From Meridianimarinicoccus sp. MJW13 (lineage in GTDB: Bacteria > Pseudomonadota > Alphaproteobacteria > Rhodobacterales > Rhodobacteraceae), in contig NZ_JACNMU010000007.1 of the NCBI RefSeq assembly GCF_014901205.1, positions 1-64,000 on the forward strand: a stretch of DNA of 64,000 nucleotides, given 5' to 3'. The stretch's first letter is position 1, and every line of letters begins with the position of its first letter. Below are positions 29,501 to 39,565 of the stretch, one piece after another. The notes under the pieces are model-generated. The model had not been told where the DNA came from. It searched no databases and was given only the letters and a program-made list of their open reading frames with translations. The position numbers were made by a program, and so were the translations under genes.

Positions 29501-29824
29501 ATGACAGGCATTGTAGACAACAGCGACGCGGCCGGATCGGAGCCCGCCAACCTGCGCTTTCTGAGAGTTCTCGTCTCGGTACTGACGGCGGTGATGATCT
29601 TGGGAATCGTGACGATCGTCGGTCTGATGATCTGGAAATTCTCTGGTGACACCGCCCCGGCCCTGCCCGAGATCATCACCCTGCCCGATGGCACCGTGCC
29701 GGTGGCCGTGACCTATGGCGCGGCATGGTATGCGGTGGTGACAGCGCAGGATGAGATCCTGATTTTCGACAAGGCCACGGGTCAACTGCGCCAGCAGATC
29801 AATATTACGGTGGAAGCCCAATGA
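29501..29824 (+). CDS. Small single-helix membrane protein (DUF6476-like)
   Basis: A 107-residue protein starting MTGIVDNSDAAGSEPANLRF, with one transmembrane helix (about residues 22-46) and a C-terminal domain (L-P-D-G-T-V-P-V-A-V-T-Y-G-A-A-W-Y-A-V-V-T). The pattern resembles a conserved roseobacter family of unknown function (DUF6476, from memory). The start at 29501 follows AGGG; in-frame ATGs at 29462 and 29369 are alternatives. Its stop overlaps the start of the eight-haem cytochrome (ATGA), so the pair is co-translated. It is also divergent from rluD, its usual neighbour in this group. Confidence 0.75.
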   Translation: MTGIVDNSDAAGSEPANLRFLRVLVSVLTAVMILGIVTIVGLMIWKFSGDTAPALPEIITLPDGTVPVAVTYGAAWYAVVTAQDEILIFDKATGQLRQQINITVEAQ

Positions 29825-31794
29825 TCCCCCTCACGACTGCAATGCTCCGCCCTGCCCTTGCCAGCGCAATTCTTGGCGTTGGTGCCCTGTGTGCCGCCAG
29901 CCCCGCCCATGCGCAAACCCCGCGGCTGCCCAGCTATGTCGGCAGCGACGCCTGCGTCGATTGTCATGACGACGCTTTCAAGGCCTGGTCCGGCTCGCAC
30001 CACGCGCTGGCCTGGACCGCGCCCACACCGGACAATATCCTTGCCGATTTCGAGGGCACCCGCTTTTCGCTGAATGGTGAGATTTCGAAATTCGAGCGGG
30101 AAGGCGATACGTCTTATGTGACGACCCCCGGCCCGGACGGGAAGGACACGCGCTATCCGCTGGCCGGTGTCGTCGGGATCGAACCCCTTCAGCAGTACCT
30201 TCTGGAAACCGCGCCCGGCAAGTTGCAGTCCTTCGACGTGGTCTGGGATACCGAGGAAGGCCGCTGGTATCATCTCTATCCGGATCAGGAGCTGAAGCCC
30301 GGAGAAGGCCTGCACTGGACCGGACCCTACAAGACCTGGAACACACGGTGTGCCGAATGTCACGCCACCGACTATGACAAGGCCTATGATCCGCTGACCG
30401 CGACCTATTCCAGCAGCCAGGCCGAGATCGGCGTCGGCTGCGAAGCGTGCCATGGCCCGTCAAAGGCGCATTTGGAATGGGCCGAATTGCAGGACAACTT
30501 TGATCATGCCGCCTGGACAGACGTGGGCTTGAAGGGGTTGACCCTGAATTTCGACGCGCTGGATGCTGCCGCGGAAATATCGCAATGCGCCGGCTGTCAT
30601 TCCCGCCGCGAGCCCTTCGGGGATCGCAGCCCCGAGCCGGGCACCCCGTTTCACGATTCCTATCGGTTGGCCTTGTTGCGCGAGGGTGCCTATCACGCCG
30701 ACGGCCAGATCCAGGACGAGGTCTATGTCTACGGCTCGTTCCTGCAATCGAAAATGTATGACAAGGGCGTGCGGTGCAGCGACTGCCACGATCCCCATGC
30801 CGCGCGCCTGAAGGCGGACGGCAACGCGGTCTGCACCCAATGTCATTCGACCGCCGGCAACACCCGGTTCCCGACCCTGCCACTGGCCGACTATGACAGC
30901 CCCGAGCATCATTTCCATCCCGAGGCCAGCGACGGCGCCCAGTGCAAATCCTGCCACATGATCGAACGGGTTTACATGGGGACCGACGGGCGCCGCGATC
31001 ACTCGTTCCGGGTGCCGCGCCCCGATCTGACGGTCGAGATCGGCACCCCCAACGCCTGCAACGACTGCCATACCGACCAGACCGCGGCTTGGGCCGCGCA
31101 GGTTCTGGACGAGAAATTCCCCGACAGCGCACATCGTGGACCGCATTTCGCAACCACCTTTGCTGCCGCGCGGGTCGCACCGGCGACGCAGACCTCGGCG
31201 CTGATGGACATCGCGCGGGAAACCTCGATGCCGGGCATCGTGCGCGCCTCGGCGCTGGATCTTCTGGGCCTGGCCAGCACGCCTGACATTGCTGACCTGA
31301 TGGAGCCGCTTCTGGCCGACGAAGATCCGCTGGTGCGCGCCGCCGCCGTGTCCGTGCAACGCGGGGCCGAGCCGGTCACGCGGGTGCAGCGGCTGGCCAA
31401 CCTTCTGGGCGATCCGGTGAAACTGGTCCGGCTGGCAACGGTGCGCGAGTTCCTCGACGCGCCGCCCATGCGCCTGCCCGACCGGCTTCAGCGTAACCTG
31501 GAAAGCGCCATGGCGGAATGGCAAGGCGGGCTGACCGCACGCGCGGATTTCCCCGAAACCCAGATGATCCTTGGTGGTCTTGGCCTGACCATGCGCAACA
31601 TGCCGGCCGCGCTTGCCGCCTTTGGCGAAGCGGTGGAGCAGGATCCGCAGATGGAGGACGCCTGGGTCATGATGATCCGCATCCAGGCCGCCGTGGGAGA
31701 CGTGACAGGCGCGCGGGCGACGGTGCGGCGCGGGCTCATCAAGAACCCTGACAGCGCGATCCTGCGACAGTATCTGCTGGAGCTTCAGCCCTAG
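29821..31794 (+). CDS. Periplasmic octahaem c-type cytochrome with C-terminal HEAT/TPR-like repeats
   Basis: This 657-residue protein has a signal peptide (cleavage after A-H-A-Q, about residue 31) and eight CxxCH haem-binding motifs, at residues 45, 177, 207, 256, 319, 338, 375 and 413. After the last haem the sequence changes to short helical repeats: HEAT-like from about 445 (M-P-G-I-V-R-A-S-A-L-D-L-L-G-L-A) and TPR-like near 590-650 (N-M-P-A-A-L-A-A-F-G-E-A-V-E-Q-D-P). V-G-C-E-A-C-H-G-P is common in multihaem oxidoreductases. It is probably a periplasmic electron carrier or oxidoreductase acting in a complex; the substrate is not evident. No dedicated partner apart from the small membrane protein upstream. 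Confidence 0.88.
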   Translation: MIPLTTAMLRPALASAILGVGALCAASPAHAQTPRLPSYVGSDACVDCHDDAFKAWSGSHHALAWTAPTPDNILADFEGTRFSLNGEISKFEREGDTSYVTTPGPDGKDTRYPLAGVVGIEPLQQYLLETAPGKLQSFDVVWDTEEGRWYHLYPDQELKPGEGLHWTGPYKTWNTRCAECHATDYDKAYDPLTATYSSSQAEIGVGCEACHGPSKAHLEWAELQDNFDHAAWTDVGLKGLTLNFDALDAAAEISQCAGCHSRREPFGDRSPEPGTPFHDSYRLALLREGAYHADGQIQDEVYVYGSFLQSKMYDKGVRCSDCHDPHAARLKADGNAVCTQCHSTAGNTRFPTLPLADYDSPEHHFHPEASDGAQCKSCHMIERVYMGTDGRRDHSFRVPRPDLTVEIGTPNACNDCHTDQTAAWAAQVLDEKFPDSAHRGPHFATTFAAARVAPATQTSALMDIARETSMPGIVRASALDLLGLASTPDIADLMEPLLADEDPLVRAAAVSVQRGAEPVTRVQRLANLLGDPVKLVRLATVREFLDAPPMRLPDRLQRNLESAMAEWQGGLTARADFPETQMILGGLGLTMRNMPAALAAFGEAVEQDPQMEDAWVMMIRIQAAVGDVTGARATVRRGLIKNPDSAILRQYLLELQP

Positions 31795-31848
31795 GAAGCA
31801 AGGCCGCCGGAGCACATCAACCACGGCGCGACGCCCCCCAAAAAAAAT

Positions 31849-31881
31849 GACCGGACCCGCGGTGGCGGATCCGGTCTTTTT
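31849..31881. terminator. Bidirectional intrinsic terminator
   Basis: A perfect 7-bp stem GACCGGA/TCCGGTC (31849-31855, 31870-31876) is flanked by a TTTTT run on its right and an A8 run on its left. It can end the cytochrome transcript on the plus strand and the sulfatase transcript on the minus strand. Confidence 0.85.
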
Positions 31882-31898
31882 CTGTCCCAGTCGGACGC

Positions 31899-33494
31899 TT
31901 ACGGCGTGCCGGCCGGGGCCGTCAGTTTCTCCATCACCTTGTCGAGGCTGAACGAGGCAGCTTCCTGACGCGGCGGGAATTCCTGGAAGGTCTCAAGGAA
32001 GGCACCCACGTACTGCTGTGCCGGCACCAGGAAGTAGGCCCGGTCAAGCATCCAGTCGTAGAAGGTGTTCGACGTGCGATAGGCGCGCTCGTAGGGATCG
32101 CGGCGCAGGTTGAAGATCAGCGGCACCCGCAGCGGTGTCAGCGGCTCCATCCAGGCGCGGAAAGTGCCCCAGGCCTTCTGCTCCAGGAAGGTGATCTTCC
32201 AGTCGTCGAAGCGCAGCGCGGCAAGGTCGCCATCATCGGTGAAGTAGAAGATCTCCCGACGCGGGCTCTTGTCGGTTTCACCGGTCAGCAGCGGCAGGAT
32301 GTTGTAGCCATCCAGGTGCACCTTGTAGTCACGGCCCAGTTCCGAAACCGTCACGCCGGTCAGCAGATCTTCCTTGACCGTTTCATTGCCGGCCGCGGCC
32401 AGGAACGTTGGCAGCCAGTCCATATGATGCACGATCTCGTTGACGACGCCGCCTTCGGCGATCTTGCCGGGCCAGCGCACCATTGCCGGAACCCGCCATG
32501 CGCCTTCCCACTGGGTGTTCTTTTCGCCCCAGAACGGCGTCATCGCGGCATCGGGCCAGGTGTTCATATGCGGACCGTTGTCGGTCGAATAGAACACGAT
32601 GGTGTTGTCGGCGATCCCAAGCTCGTCGATCTTGTCGAGGAACTGACCGATGTGCAGATCGTGTTCGATCATGCCTGCGGTGTATTCGTCGACATTGCGA
32701 CCGGCCATTTCATTGGCCTTGGCACGCATTTCGGGCTTCACATGCGTACGGAAGTGCATCCGGGTGCCCGACCACCAGACAAACCACGGGGTGTCCGAGG
32801 CTTCCTGACGCTCGATGAAGTCCAGTGCCGCGGCGACGGTTTCGTCATCGACGGTTTCCATGCGCTTCTTCGTCAGCGGGCCGGTGTCTTCGATATTGCC
32901 GTCTGCCGAGGACTTGACCACGCCGCGCGGACCGAAGGACTCGCGGAAGGTCGACCCATCGGGCAGCACCATATCGCCGGGGTAATCCTCGTTCTCGGGC
33001 TCTTCCTCGGCGTTCAGGTGATAGAGGTTGCCGAAGAACTCGTCGAAGCCATGGTTGGTCGGCAGATGCTCATCCCGGTCGCCCAGGTGGTTCTTGCCGA
33101 ACTGGCCGGTGGCATAGCCCTGGGCCTTCAGCAGGCCCGCGATGGTCGGATCTTCGACCTGCATGCCTTCTTCGGCGCCCGGCAGACCAACCTTGGACAG
33201 GCCGGTGCGGAACACAGATTGCCCCATGATGAAGGATGACCGCCCGGCGGTGCAGGACTGTTCGCCGTAATAGTCGGTGAACATCAGACCTTCTTCGGCG
33301 ATGCGGTCGATGTTGGGCGTGTGATACCCCATCAGACCGCGCGTATAGGCGGAAATGTTGGACTGGCCGACATCGTCGCCCCAGATCACAAGTATGTTCG
33401 GCTTTTCGTCCTGCGCCACGGCCATGCTGGCCGCAAGGGCCAACGAGACCACTGTCGCTGCCGAAAAGCCGATCCTGACGGCTCTTGATTGCAT
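31899..33494 (-). CDS. Periplasmic type I sulfatase (arylsulfatase family)
   Basis: This 531-residue protein has a signal peptide (cleavage after A-V-A, about residue 27), the metal ligands D40-D41 in I-W-G-D-D-V-G, and the sulfatase signature C-T-A-G-R at 81-85, whose cysteine is converted to formylglycine by a modifying enzyme not encoded here. It hydrolyses sulfate esters, possibly of aryl or polysaccharide substrates; marine roseobacters often carry several. It is monocistronic. It shares the terminator with the convergent cytochrome. Confidence 0.93.
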   Translation of the reverse strand: MQSRAVRIGFSAATVVSLALAASMAVAQDEKPNILVIWGDDVGQSNISAYTRGLMGYHTPNIDRIAEEGLMFTDYYGEQSCTAGRSSFIMGQSVFRTGLSKVGLPGAEEGMQVEDPTIAGLLKAQGYATGQFGKNHLGDRDEHLPTNHGFDEFFGNLYHLNAEEEPENEDYPGDMVLPDGSTFRESFGPRGVVKSSADGNIEDTGPLTKKRMETVDDETVAAALDFIERQEASDTPWFVWWSGTRMHFRTHVKPEMRAKANEMAGRNVDEYTAGMIEHDLHIGQFLDKIDELGIADNTIVFYSTDNGPHMNTWPDAAMTPFWGEKNTQWEGAWRVPAMVRWPGKIAEGGVVNEIVHHMDWLPTFLAAAGNETVKEDLLTGVTVSELGRDYKVHLDGYNILPLLTGETDKSPRREIFYFTDDGDLAALRFDDWKITFLEQKAWGTFRAWMEPLTPLRVPLIFNLRRDPYERAYRTSNTFYDWMLDRAYFLVPAQQYVGAFLETFQEFPPRQEAASFSLDKVMEKLTAPAGTP

Positions 33495-33960
33495 TCGAAT
33501 TACTCCCTGTTGTTTTCTTCAAAGACTGTCCGGTTACGCCGATACGTGTTTGGGAAGAAACCTAGCTTGCTTCATTGGTTTGGCAAAAGCGTGACTGCAA
33601 GAAGACATCACTCCTATTCTGTACCAGACGGCCATGCGGCCATGAGAACACTAGCCTTCCGGCGCGCTTCGCGAAAGCCCATGCTCTTGCAGCCCACCGG
33701 TCCAAGGCACCGCGCAACGGTACACGACCCTACTGTGGCCCAGCAAAGGGCGCAGATCAAACGACAATTTCGGGAAATTCGAAACGGTGCCGAGGGGCCG
33801 TGCGGGTCAAATGTACTGCAGAGGTGCGGCAGGTTCCGACCCATCGGCCCGAGAAACACGTTCCCGCGCAAGGTGTTGGGATGCAATTAGCCTGATATGT
33901 CGATGACATATATGGGGTGCCGGTTGACCGGCCTCATCATACCATTGAGGAGTCGCTCGA
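33495..33960. other. Gene-poor interval between sulfatase and tRNA-Arg
   Basis: About 465 bp without a supported gene. The open frames here lack ribosome-binding sites and family resemblance. It holds the sulfatase leader and promoter, and around 33896-33916 an AT-rich, partly palindromic stretch (ATATGTCGATGACATAT). I see no transposase or integrase remnant. Confidence 0.5.
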
Positions 33961-34095
33961 ATGTGCCACGTAATTTCCCTCAAAGCATTGGGGAATATGG
34001 GATTATTCCGGCCTGCTCCGGAAGAAAATGGTCCTGAGACTGGCTTTTGCAGTGCCTTTGCCCTGCGGCCGGAACGAGGGGTTTCGAACACCTAG
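33961..34095 (+). CDS. Possible 44-residue small protein
   Basis: ATG at 33961 opens a 44-codon frame starting MCHVISLKALGNMGLFRPAP and ending V-S-N-T. A good GAGGAG ribosome-binding site lies eight bases upstream, and a small palindrome lies above that. I recognise no family. It sits in a low-coding stretch just before tRNA-Arg (opposite strand). It could be a real small protein, a remnant of a longer gene, or chance. Confidence 0.3.
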   Translation: MCHVISLKALGNMGLFRPAPEENGPETGFCSAFALRPERGVSNT

Positions 34096-34148
34096 TCTAG
34101 CCCTGTTTTTCAAGGCCTTCGGTGAGTTCTACAGCAACGAATGTGAGG

Positions 34149-34225
<77 letters not shown>

Positions 34226-34287
34226 GTGCGGGTCCGTATAGGCAAAGCCGCGGGACCGCGCAACTTGGAAATCGCGCGCGAGCCCCG

Positions 34288-35508
34288 TCAGGCGAAAAAT
34301 TCGTGGCAAAGCTCAAGGGCATCGACCAGAACGTCGACCTCGGCCTTGGTATTGTAAAGGCCGAAGGAGGCACGGCAGGTGGCCGGGACGCCCAGGTATT
34401 CCATCAGCGGCTGAGCGCAATGGTGCCCGGCGCGCACCGCGACGCCCTTTTTGTCCAGCACTGTCGAAATGTCATGCGCATGGGCAGCCCCCTCCAGAGT
34501 GAAAGAGAAAATCGCAGCCTTGTCAGCGGATTGCCCCTGAACGTTCAACCAATTCAGCCCATCCAGACGGGTGCGGGCATAGTCGCGCAAAGCCTGTTCA
34601 TGGGCCGCGACATTGTCCATGCCCAACCCCATCAGGTACTCCAGCGCCGCCCCCAGCCCGATCATCTGCACGATGCCCGGCGTGCCGGCTTCGAACTTCA
34701 TCGGCGGGCTGTTGTAGGTCACGCAGTCCCGCGACACGTCGCGGATCATGTCGCCGCCGCCCAAGAAGGGCTGCATCTCGGCCATGCGCTCGGGCTTGAC
34801 ATAGATCGCGCCGGACCCCGAGGGCCCATACAGCTTGTGCCCGGTGATCGCGTAGAAATCACAGTCCAGATCGGCCACATCCACCGGCATGTGCACCGCC
34901 CCCTGAGAGCCGTCCACCAGCACCGGCACACCCTTGGCATGGGCCGCCGCGATGATCGTCTTCACGTCAACCACGGTGCCCAGCACGTTGGAAAGCTGGG
35001 TGATGGCCACCAGTTTGGTCTTCGGGCCGATGGCGTCGATGACCTTTTGCGGGTCCAGATCGCCGCGCGCGTCCACATCAACCCATTTCAGCACCACCCC
35101 CTGCCGTTCGCGCAGGAAGTGCCAGGGTATGATGTTGGCGTGATGCTCCATGACCGACAGCACGATCTCGTCGCCGGCCTGCATCCGTGGCGCTGCCCAA
35201 CCGTAAGACACCATGTTGATGCCCTCGGTGGTGCCCGAGTTCATGATGATGCTGTCCTCGGAAGCCGCGCCCAGGAACCGCGCAATGGTGCCGCGCACGG
35301 CCTCGTAGTTCTCGGTGGCGAGGTTCGACAGGAAATGCAGCCCGCGATGAACGTTGGAATACTCCTCGGCATAGGCGCGCGTCACCGCGTCGATGACCAC
35401 CTGCGGCTTCTGCGCCGAGGCGCCATTGTCCAGGTAGACCAGCGGCTTGCCATTCACCTCGCGCGACAGGATCGGGAAATCGGCGCGGATCGTTTCTATG
35501 TCAAACAT
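34288..35508 (-). CDS. sufS: SufS-type cysteine desulfurase (group II)
   Basis: This 406-residue PLP enzyme has I-T-G-H-K-L-Y-G-P (PLP lysine, about residue 226) and the group II active-site cysteine in R-A-G-H-H-C-A-Q-P-L near residue 364. It releases sulfur from cysteine for SufBCD. It is the last gene of the suf operon here, and its ATG overlaps the upstream YIP1 gene by eight bases. No sufE is in the window. Confidence 0.96.
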   Translation of the reverse strand: MFDIETIRADFPILSREVNGKPLVYLDNGASAQKPQVVIDAVTRAYAEEYSNVHRGLHFLSNLATENYEAVRGTIARFLGAASEDSIIMNSGTTEGINMVSYGWAAPRMQAGDEIVLSVMEHHANIIPWHFLRERQGVVLKWVDVDARGDLDPQKVIDAIGPKTKLVAITQLSNVLGTVVDVKTIIAAAHAKGVPVLVDGSQGAVHMPVDVADLDCDFYAITGHKLYGPSGSGAIYVKPERMAEMQPFLGGGDMIRDVSRDCVTYNSPPMKFEAGTPGIVQMIGLGAALEYLMGLGMDNVAAHEQALRDYARTRLDGLNWLNVQGQSADKAAIFSFTLEGAAHAHDISTVLDKKGVAVRAGHHCAQPLMEYLGVPATCRASFGLYNTKAEVDVLVDALELCHEFFA

Positions 35509-36112
35509 TCAGAGCTCCGGGCCCGACAATACCAAGCAGGCTAAGGACGATGGACAGCACGAAGGTCAGGGCAAAGGCCGACACCAGGATCATCACGAAG
35601 ACCAGCGGCAGCGACTTGAACCCGTGCAGCGTGGCCACGAAGTTGGTGAACAGCCACAGGAACAGGACCAGGCCGACGATGCCCAGCACGTCGGCCAGCG
35701 GCGGGGCCAGCAACAGGGCAAGGGTCTGCAGCACCTGCAGGCAGGCCAGCACGAACTGCAGCCAGACCACGATGGACAGGGCGCCGTTGTAACTGCCGGT
35801 GCCGCCCATCATCCGCCCGATGCGATAGGTGGCATGGACCATCACCACCAGCAGCACCAACTGGATGCCACACATGGCCAGCGGATACATCAGGAACGGA
35901 TTGTTGAGCGCCGACTCGCCGGCTACCAGCAGCAGACTGCCCTGCCCGATCACCACCGAGGCCGTGACCACCGCCACCAGGGCCATCCACAGGATCTGGT
36001 TGGGGAAATGCGCCCCGATCACCGCACGCGCGCCAGCGCGCGGGTCGCGGATGCTTGCCACGGCGGCCCGGATGAGCCCCCCAAGCGTCAAATCAAACGT
36101 ACTGTTCACCAT
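35501..36112 (-). CDS. YIP1 family integral membrane protein (second of the pair)
   Basis: A 203-residue protein with five or so hydrophobic helices and the YIP1-like pattern of bacterial members (I-L-W-M-A-L-V-A-V, H-A-T-Y-R-I-G-R-M-M-G-G-T-G-S-Y-N-G-A-L-S-I). I use the ATG at 36112 (MVNSTFDLTLGG); the longer open frame upstream is antisense to nothing but overlaps the other YIP1 gene. It is inside the suf operon between sufD and sufS. The role is unknown; its repeated presence in roseobacter suf operons suggests a link to Fe-S assembly or membrane anchoring, which is inference. Confidence 0.8.
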   Translation of the reverse strand: MVNSTFDLTLGGLIRAAVASIRDPRAGARAVIGAHFPNQILWMALVAVVTASVVIGQGSLLLVAGESALNNPFLMYPLAMCGIQLVLLVVMVHATYRIGRMMGGTGSYNGALSIVVWLQFVLACLQVLQTLALLLAPPLADVLGIVGLVLFLWLFTNFVATLHGFKSLPLVFVMILVSAFALTFVLSIVLSLLGIVGPGALNV

Positions 36113-36122
36113 AGATCCTGAC

Positions 36123-36635
36123 CTAGGAGCCTGCCACGTCGGACGCAACCGGTTCCGCGCGTTCGGCCTCGCGCAGGGTTGCGACCCATAGCAGCGCGAA
36201 CACCAGAAGAGAGACCAGCGTGACCGCATCCAGCGCGACCCCCGGTCCAAGAAATCCGGACACCATGCCCCGCAGCAGCCAAAACGGGCTGAGCGCCACA
36301 AGCGTCCAGAAGGTTGCCATGCGGGCACGGTACCAGGTGCCCTGTCCGCCCAGCAACCGCGCCACCAGATGCGCCAGCGCCGCCAGCGCATAGAACGCCA
36401 GCGGCGCCATGAAGATCCAGACCAGAACCTCGCCCGAGGCCAGTTCGGCCATGTCGTGGTTCGGATCCAGTGCCGCCTGCCGCGACAGACGCGGCCATTG
36501 CGCGACGAACACCAACACACATCCCAGCATCAGGTAGGCCAGCGCCCGACCTTCATGCGCCGGACCGGCCAGCAGCCGCCGCAGCACCTGTCGCGGGTGG
36601 CGATAGGTGGCCAGGATGTCGGTGGTGACCGCCAT
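36123..36635 (-). CDS. YIP1 family integral membrane protein (first of the pair)
   Basis: A 170-residue protein with about four to five hydrophobic helices (V-L-V-F-V-A-Q-W-P, W-I-F-M-A-P-L-A-F-Y-A-L-A-A-L-A-H, F-W-T-L-V-A-L-S-P). It is a distant paralog of the next gene, sharing the G-G-x-G-x-Y/W-x-x-A motif. Its ATG overlaps the sufD stop (TGATG), so it is coupled to sufD. The biochemical function of bacterial YIP1 proteins is not known. Confidence 0.78.
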   Translation of the reverse strand: MAVTTDILATYRHPRQVLRRLLAGPAHEGRALAYLMLGCVLVFVAQWPRLSRQAALDPNHDMAELASGEVLVWIFMAPLAFYALAALAHLVARLLGGQGTWYRARMATFWTLVALSPFWLLRGMVSGFLGPGVALDAVTLVSLLVFALLWVATLREAERAEPVASDVAGS

Positions 36636-37920
36636 CAACCGGCGCGCCGCCGCGCAAGCCAGGCTTCCAGACGCGCCAGGATTTCCGCCGCCAGGGTCTC
36701 GTCCTCGATCTCCTCGATGGCTTCGGCCAGGAAGGCCAGCGTCAGCAGATCGGTGGCCGGACCTTCCTCGATCCCGCGGGAGCGCAGGTAGAACAGCCCT
36801 TCCTCGTCGATCGCGCCCGAGGTCGACCCGTGTGAACAGACCACGTCATCGGCATATATCTCCAGTTCGGGCTTTGCCAGAAACTGGCTGTCGCCGTCCA
36901 GAAGCAGCGACTGGCTGATCTGGTAGCCGTCGGTTTTCTGCGCACCCGCCTTCACAAGGATCTTGCCCTGAAAAACGCCGGTGGCGCCGTTGCGCAGCAC
37001 CTTCTTGAACACCTGGCGGCTTTCGCAGTTCAGGGCGTCATGGGTAATGAACACCGTGTCGTCATGGTGAAAATCGCCATCCCCGACACAGGCACCGGCC
37101 ACATGGGCCACCGCATTGTCGCCGGTCAGTTCCAGCACGCACTCGTTGCGGGTCAGCACGCCATTGGCGGTCAGGGTGAAGGACTTGAACACCGATTCCG
37201 CGCCCAGACGGGCAAAGATGTGGGTCGCGGCGCGGCGCTCGTGATCGCGCCCCTGCGCGCGTACATGATGGAAGGCGGCACCATCGGCCACATCCACCTC
37301 CAGCACCTTGTTGAAGCGGGCAGCGGCGGGGCCGTTTTCCAGAAGGGTCAGATCGGCACCGGCATCCAGACGCACCACGTGATGCAGGATCGCATCGGAG
37401 TTCGCGTCCGCGTGCAGATAGATCAGCGACACCGGTTTGGCAGCCTTGCCGGTGACATGGATCAGCACGCCATCAGTGGCAAAAGCCGTGTTCAGAGCCG
37501 CCAGCGGGCGATCGACCGGATCCTGCCCGCGGGCTTCCAGCACACCGTAAAGATCCTTGGACCAATGGATGTCGTGGCCTTCCGCATCGGCCAGCCGTTC
37601 GATGGACACCCCTGCCAGATCAAGATTATCCGAGGCTTCGGCATCATAGACGCCGTCCACGAAGACGATCTTCACGCGATCGACCTCGCCAAAGACCGGT
37701 GTCTCGTAAGTGTCAAAGACGGCTGCCGGCGCCGCCTCGGGCGCGACCAGCGTGTCGGGGCGGGTGTATTTCCAGTACTCGTCACGCCGGCCGGGCAGAC
37801 CCATGGCGCGCAGCCGGGTCAGGGCCTCGGCCCGGTTGCTGGCCAGCGCGCGCGACTCTGGCAGGGTCAACCCCGCCAGACGCGCCTCGGTGGCATCCAG
37901 TTTCGGTTGCGTCAGCGCCA

Positions 37921-37921
<1 letters not shown>
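36635..37921 (-). CDS. sufD: Fe-S cluster assembly protein SufD
   Basis: This 428-residue beta-helix protein has the SufB/SufD core (V-V-R-L-D-A-G-A-D-L-T-L-L-E-N-G, then C-S-H-G-S-T-S-G-A-I-D near residue 370). It pairs with SufB on the SufC ATPase dimer as the assembly scaffold. The ATG at 37921 overlaps the sufC stop (TGATG); an in-frame GTG one codon upstream is less likely. It is of normal length. Confidence 0.96.
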
Positions 37922-38676
<755 letters not shown>

Positions 38677-38729
38677 GAATCGGTTCCGCTTCTGACGTAT
38701 TTCCATGAACAGGCCGGGGCCTGTCCGGT

Positions 38730-39041
38730 TTAACTGATGCTGACGGCGGTGCCCGAGGCGGACACCATCAGCATATTGTTGACAACTTCATAGTCCAGAT
38801 CGACGCCGACCACGGCATTGCCGCCGGCCTGTTTGGCGCGATGTTCCATTTCGGCCAGCGCCGTAGCGCGCGCCTCGCCCAGAGACTTCTCATAGGCGCC
38901 CGACCGGCCGCCGATGATATCGGTGATGCCCGCGAACACATCGCGGAACACGTTGGCGCCCAGAATGGCCTCGCCCACCACGATGCCGTGGTAGCGGGCG
39001 ATCTTGTGGCCTTCGATTGTATTGGTGGTGGTCACGATCAT
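38730..39041 (-). CDS. YbjQ family (UPF0145/heavy-metal-binding-like) protein
   Basis: A 103-residue protein with the YbjQ features [12 protein letters not shown], the G[11 protein letters not shown] segment, and A[15 protein letters not shown]. It forms a pentameric beta-rich fold in related structures; function is unknown. GAGGA precedes the ATG at 39041, which overlaps the cupin stop (ATGA). It lies between sufB and sufC. Confidence 0.9.
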   Translation of the reverse strand: MIVTTTNTIEGHKIARYHGIVVGEAILGANVFRDVFAGITDIIGGRSGAYEKSLGEARATALAEMEHRAKQAGGNAVVGVDLDYEVVNNMLMVSASGTAVSIS

Positions 39042-39562
39042 CCCAGATCCTCTTCGTCCCAATACCCGCGCCCGTCCTCGCGCTTACCCACATGCAGCAG
39101 ATGGGCCTGCATGAAGCTGGTGCCGGGCGCGATGCCGATGGCGGCGAACTTGCCGCTGTCGGGATACTCCGCGATGTCCGGATCATGCGTCGTGCTGATC
39201 CCCACATAGCGCAGCGTGTCGGTGCCGGTGTTGATCAACTGATGCGCCGTGTCCGGACCGCCCCTTGGGGCAAGGCACACATCGCCGGCCTGCACCGGAT
39301 GCTCGCCCGCGCCGAAGCGATAGATCCCGCTTCCCTCCAGGATGACGAAGGCCTCGTCATTGCCCAGATGGTTGTGGAAGGGAAACGCCCGCTTGCCCGG
39401 TTCGACCGTCACATACATCAGGCCCAGATTGCCCATCCCCAGCCGCGTGCCGAAAGAGTTCAGCGCCGCGCCGAAGCGGGTCGAGGGCCGGTCGGGGCCG
39501 CGCTGGATCAACTCCAGATCGGCCAACCTGACCACGGGATGGGTGTTCGCGTGACCTGCCAC
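39038..39562 (-). CDS. Cupin domain-containing protein
   Basis: A 174-residue protein with one cupin barrel: motif 1 [19 protein letters not shown] and motif 2 [15 protein letters not shown]. The His/Glu/His metal ligands are present. It could bind iron or another metal, but no substrate is indicated. It is embedded in the suf operon and overlaps the YbjQ gene by four bases. Confidence 0.88.
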   Translation of the reverse strand: MAGHANTHPVVRLADLELIQRGPDRPSTRFGAALNSFGTRLGMGNLGLMYVTVEPGKRAFPFHNHLGNDEAFVILEGSGIYRFGAGEHPVQAGDVCLAPRGGPDTAHQLINTGTDTLRYVGISTTHDPDIAEYPDSGKFAAIGIAPGTSFMQAHLLHVGKREDGRGYWDEEDLG

Positions 39563-39565
39563 CGT

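Noticed and set aside
29978-31824. Two long minus-strand frames opposite the octahaem cytochrome
   Set aside because: Antisense; the plus-strand frame has eight haem motifs, a signal peptide and an ATGA coupling.
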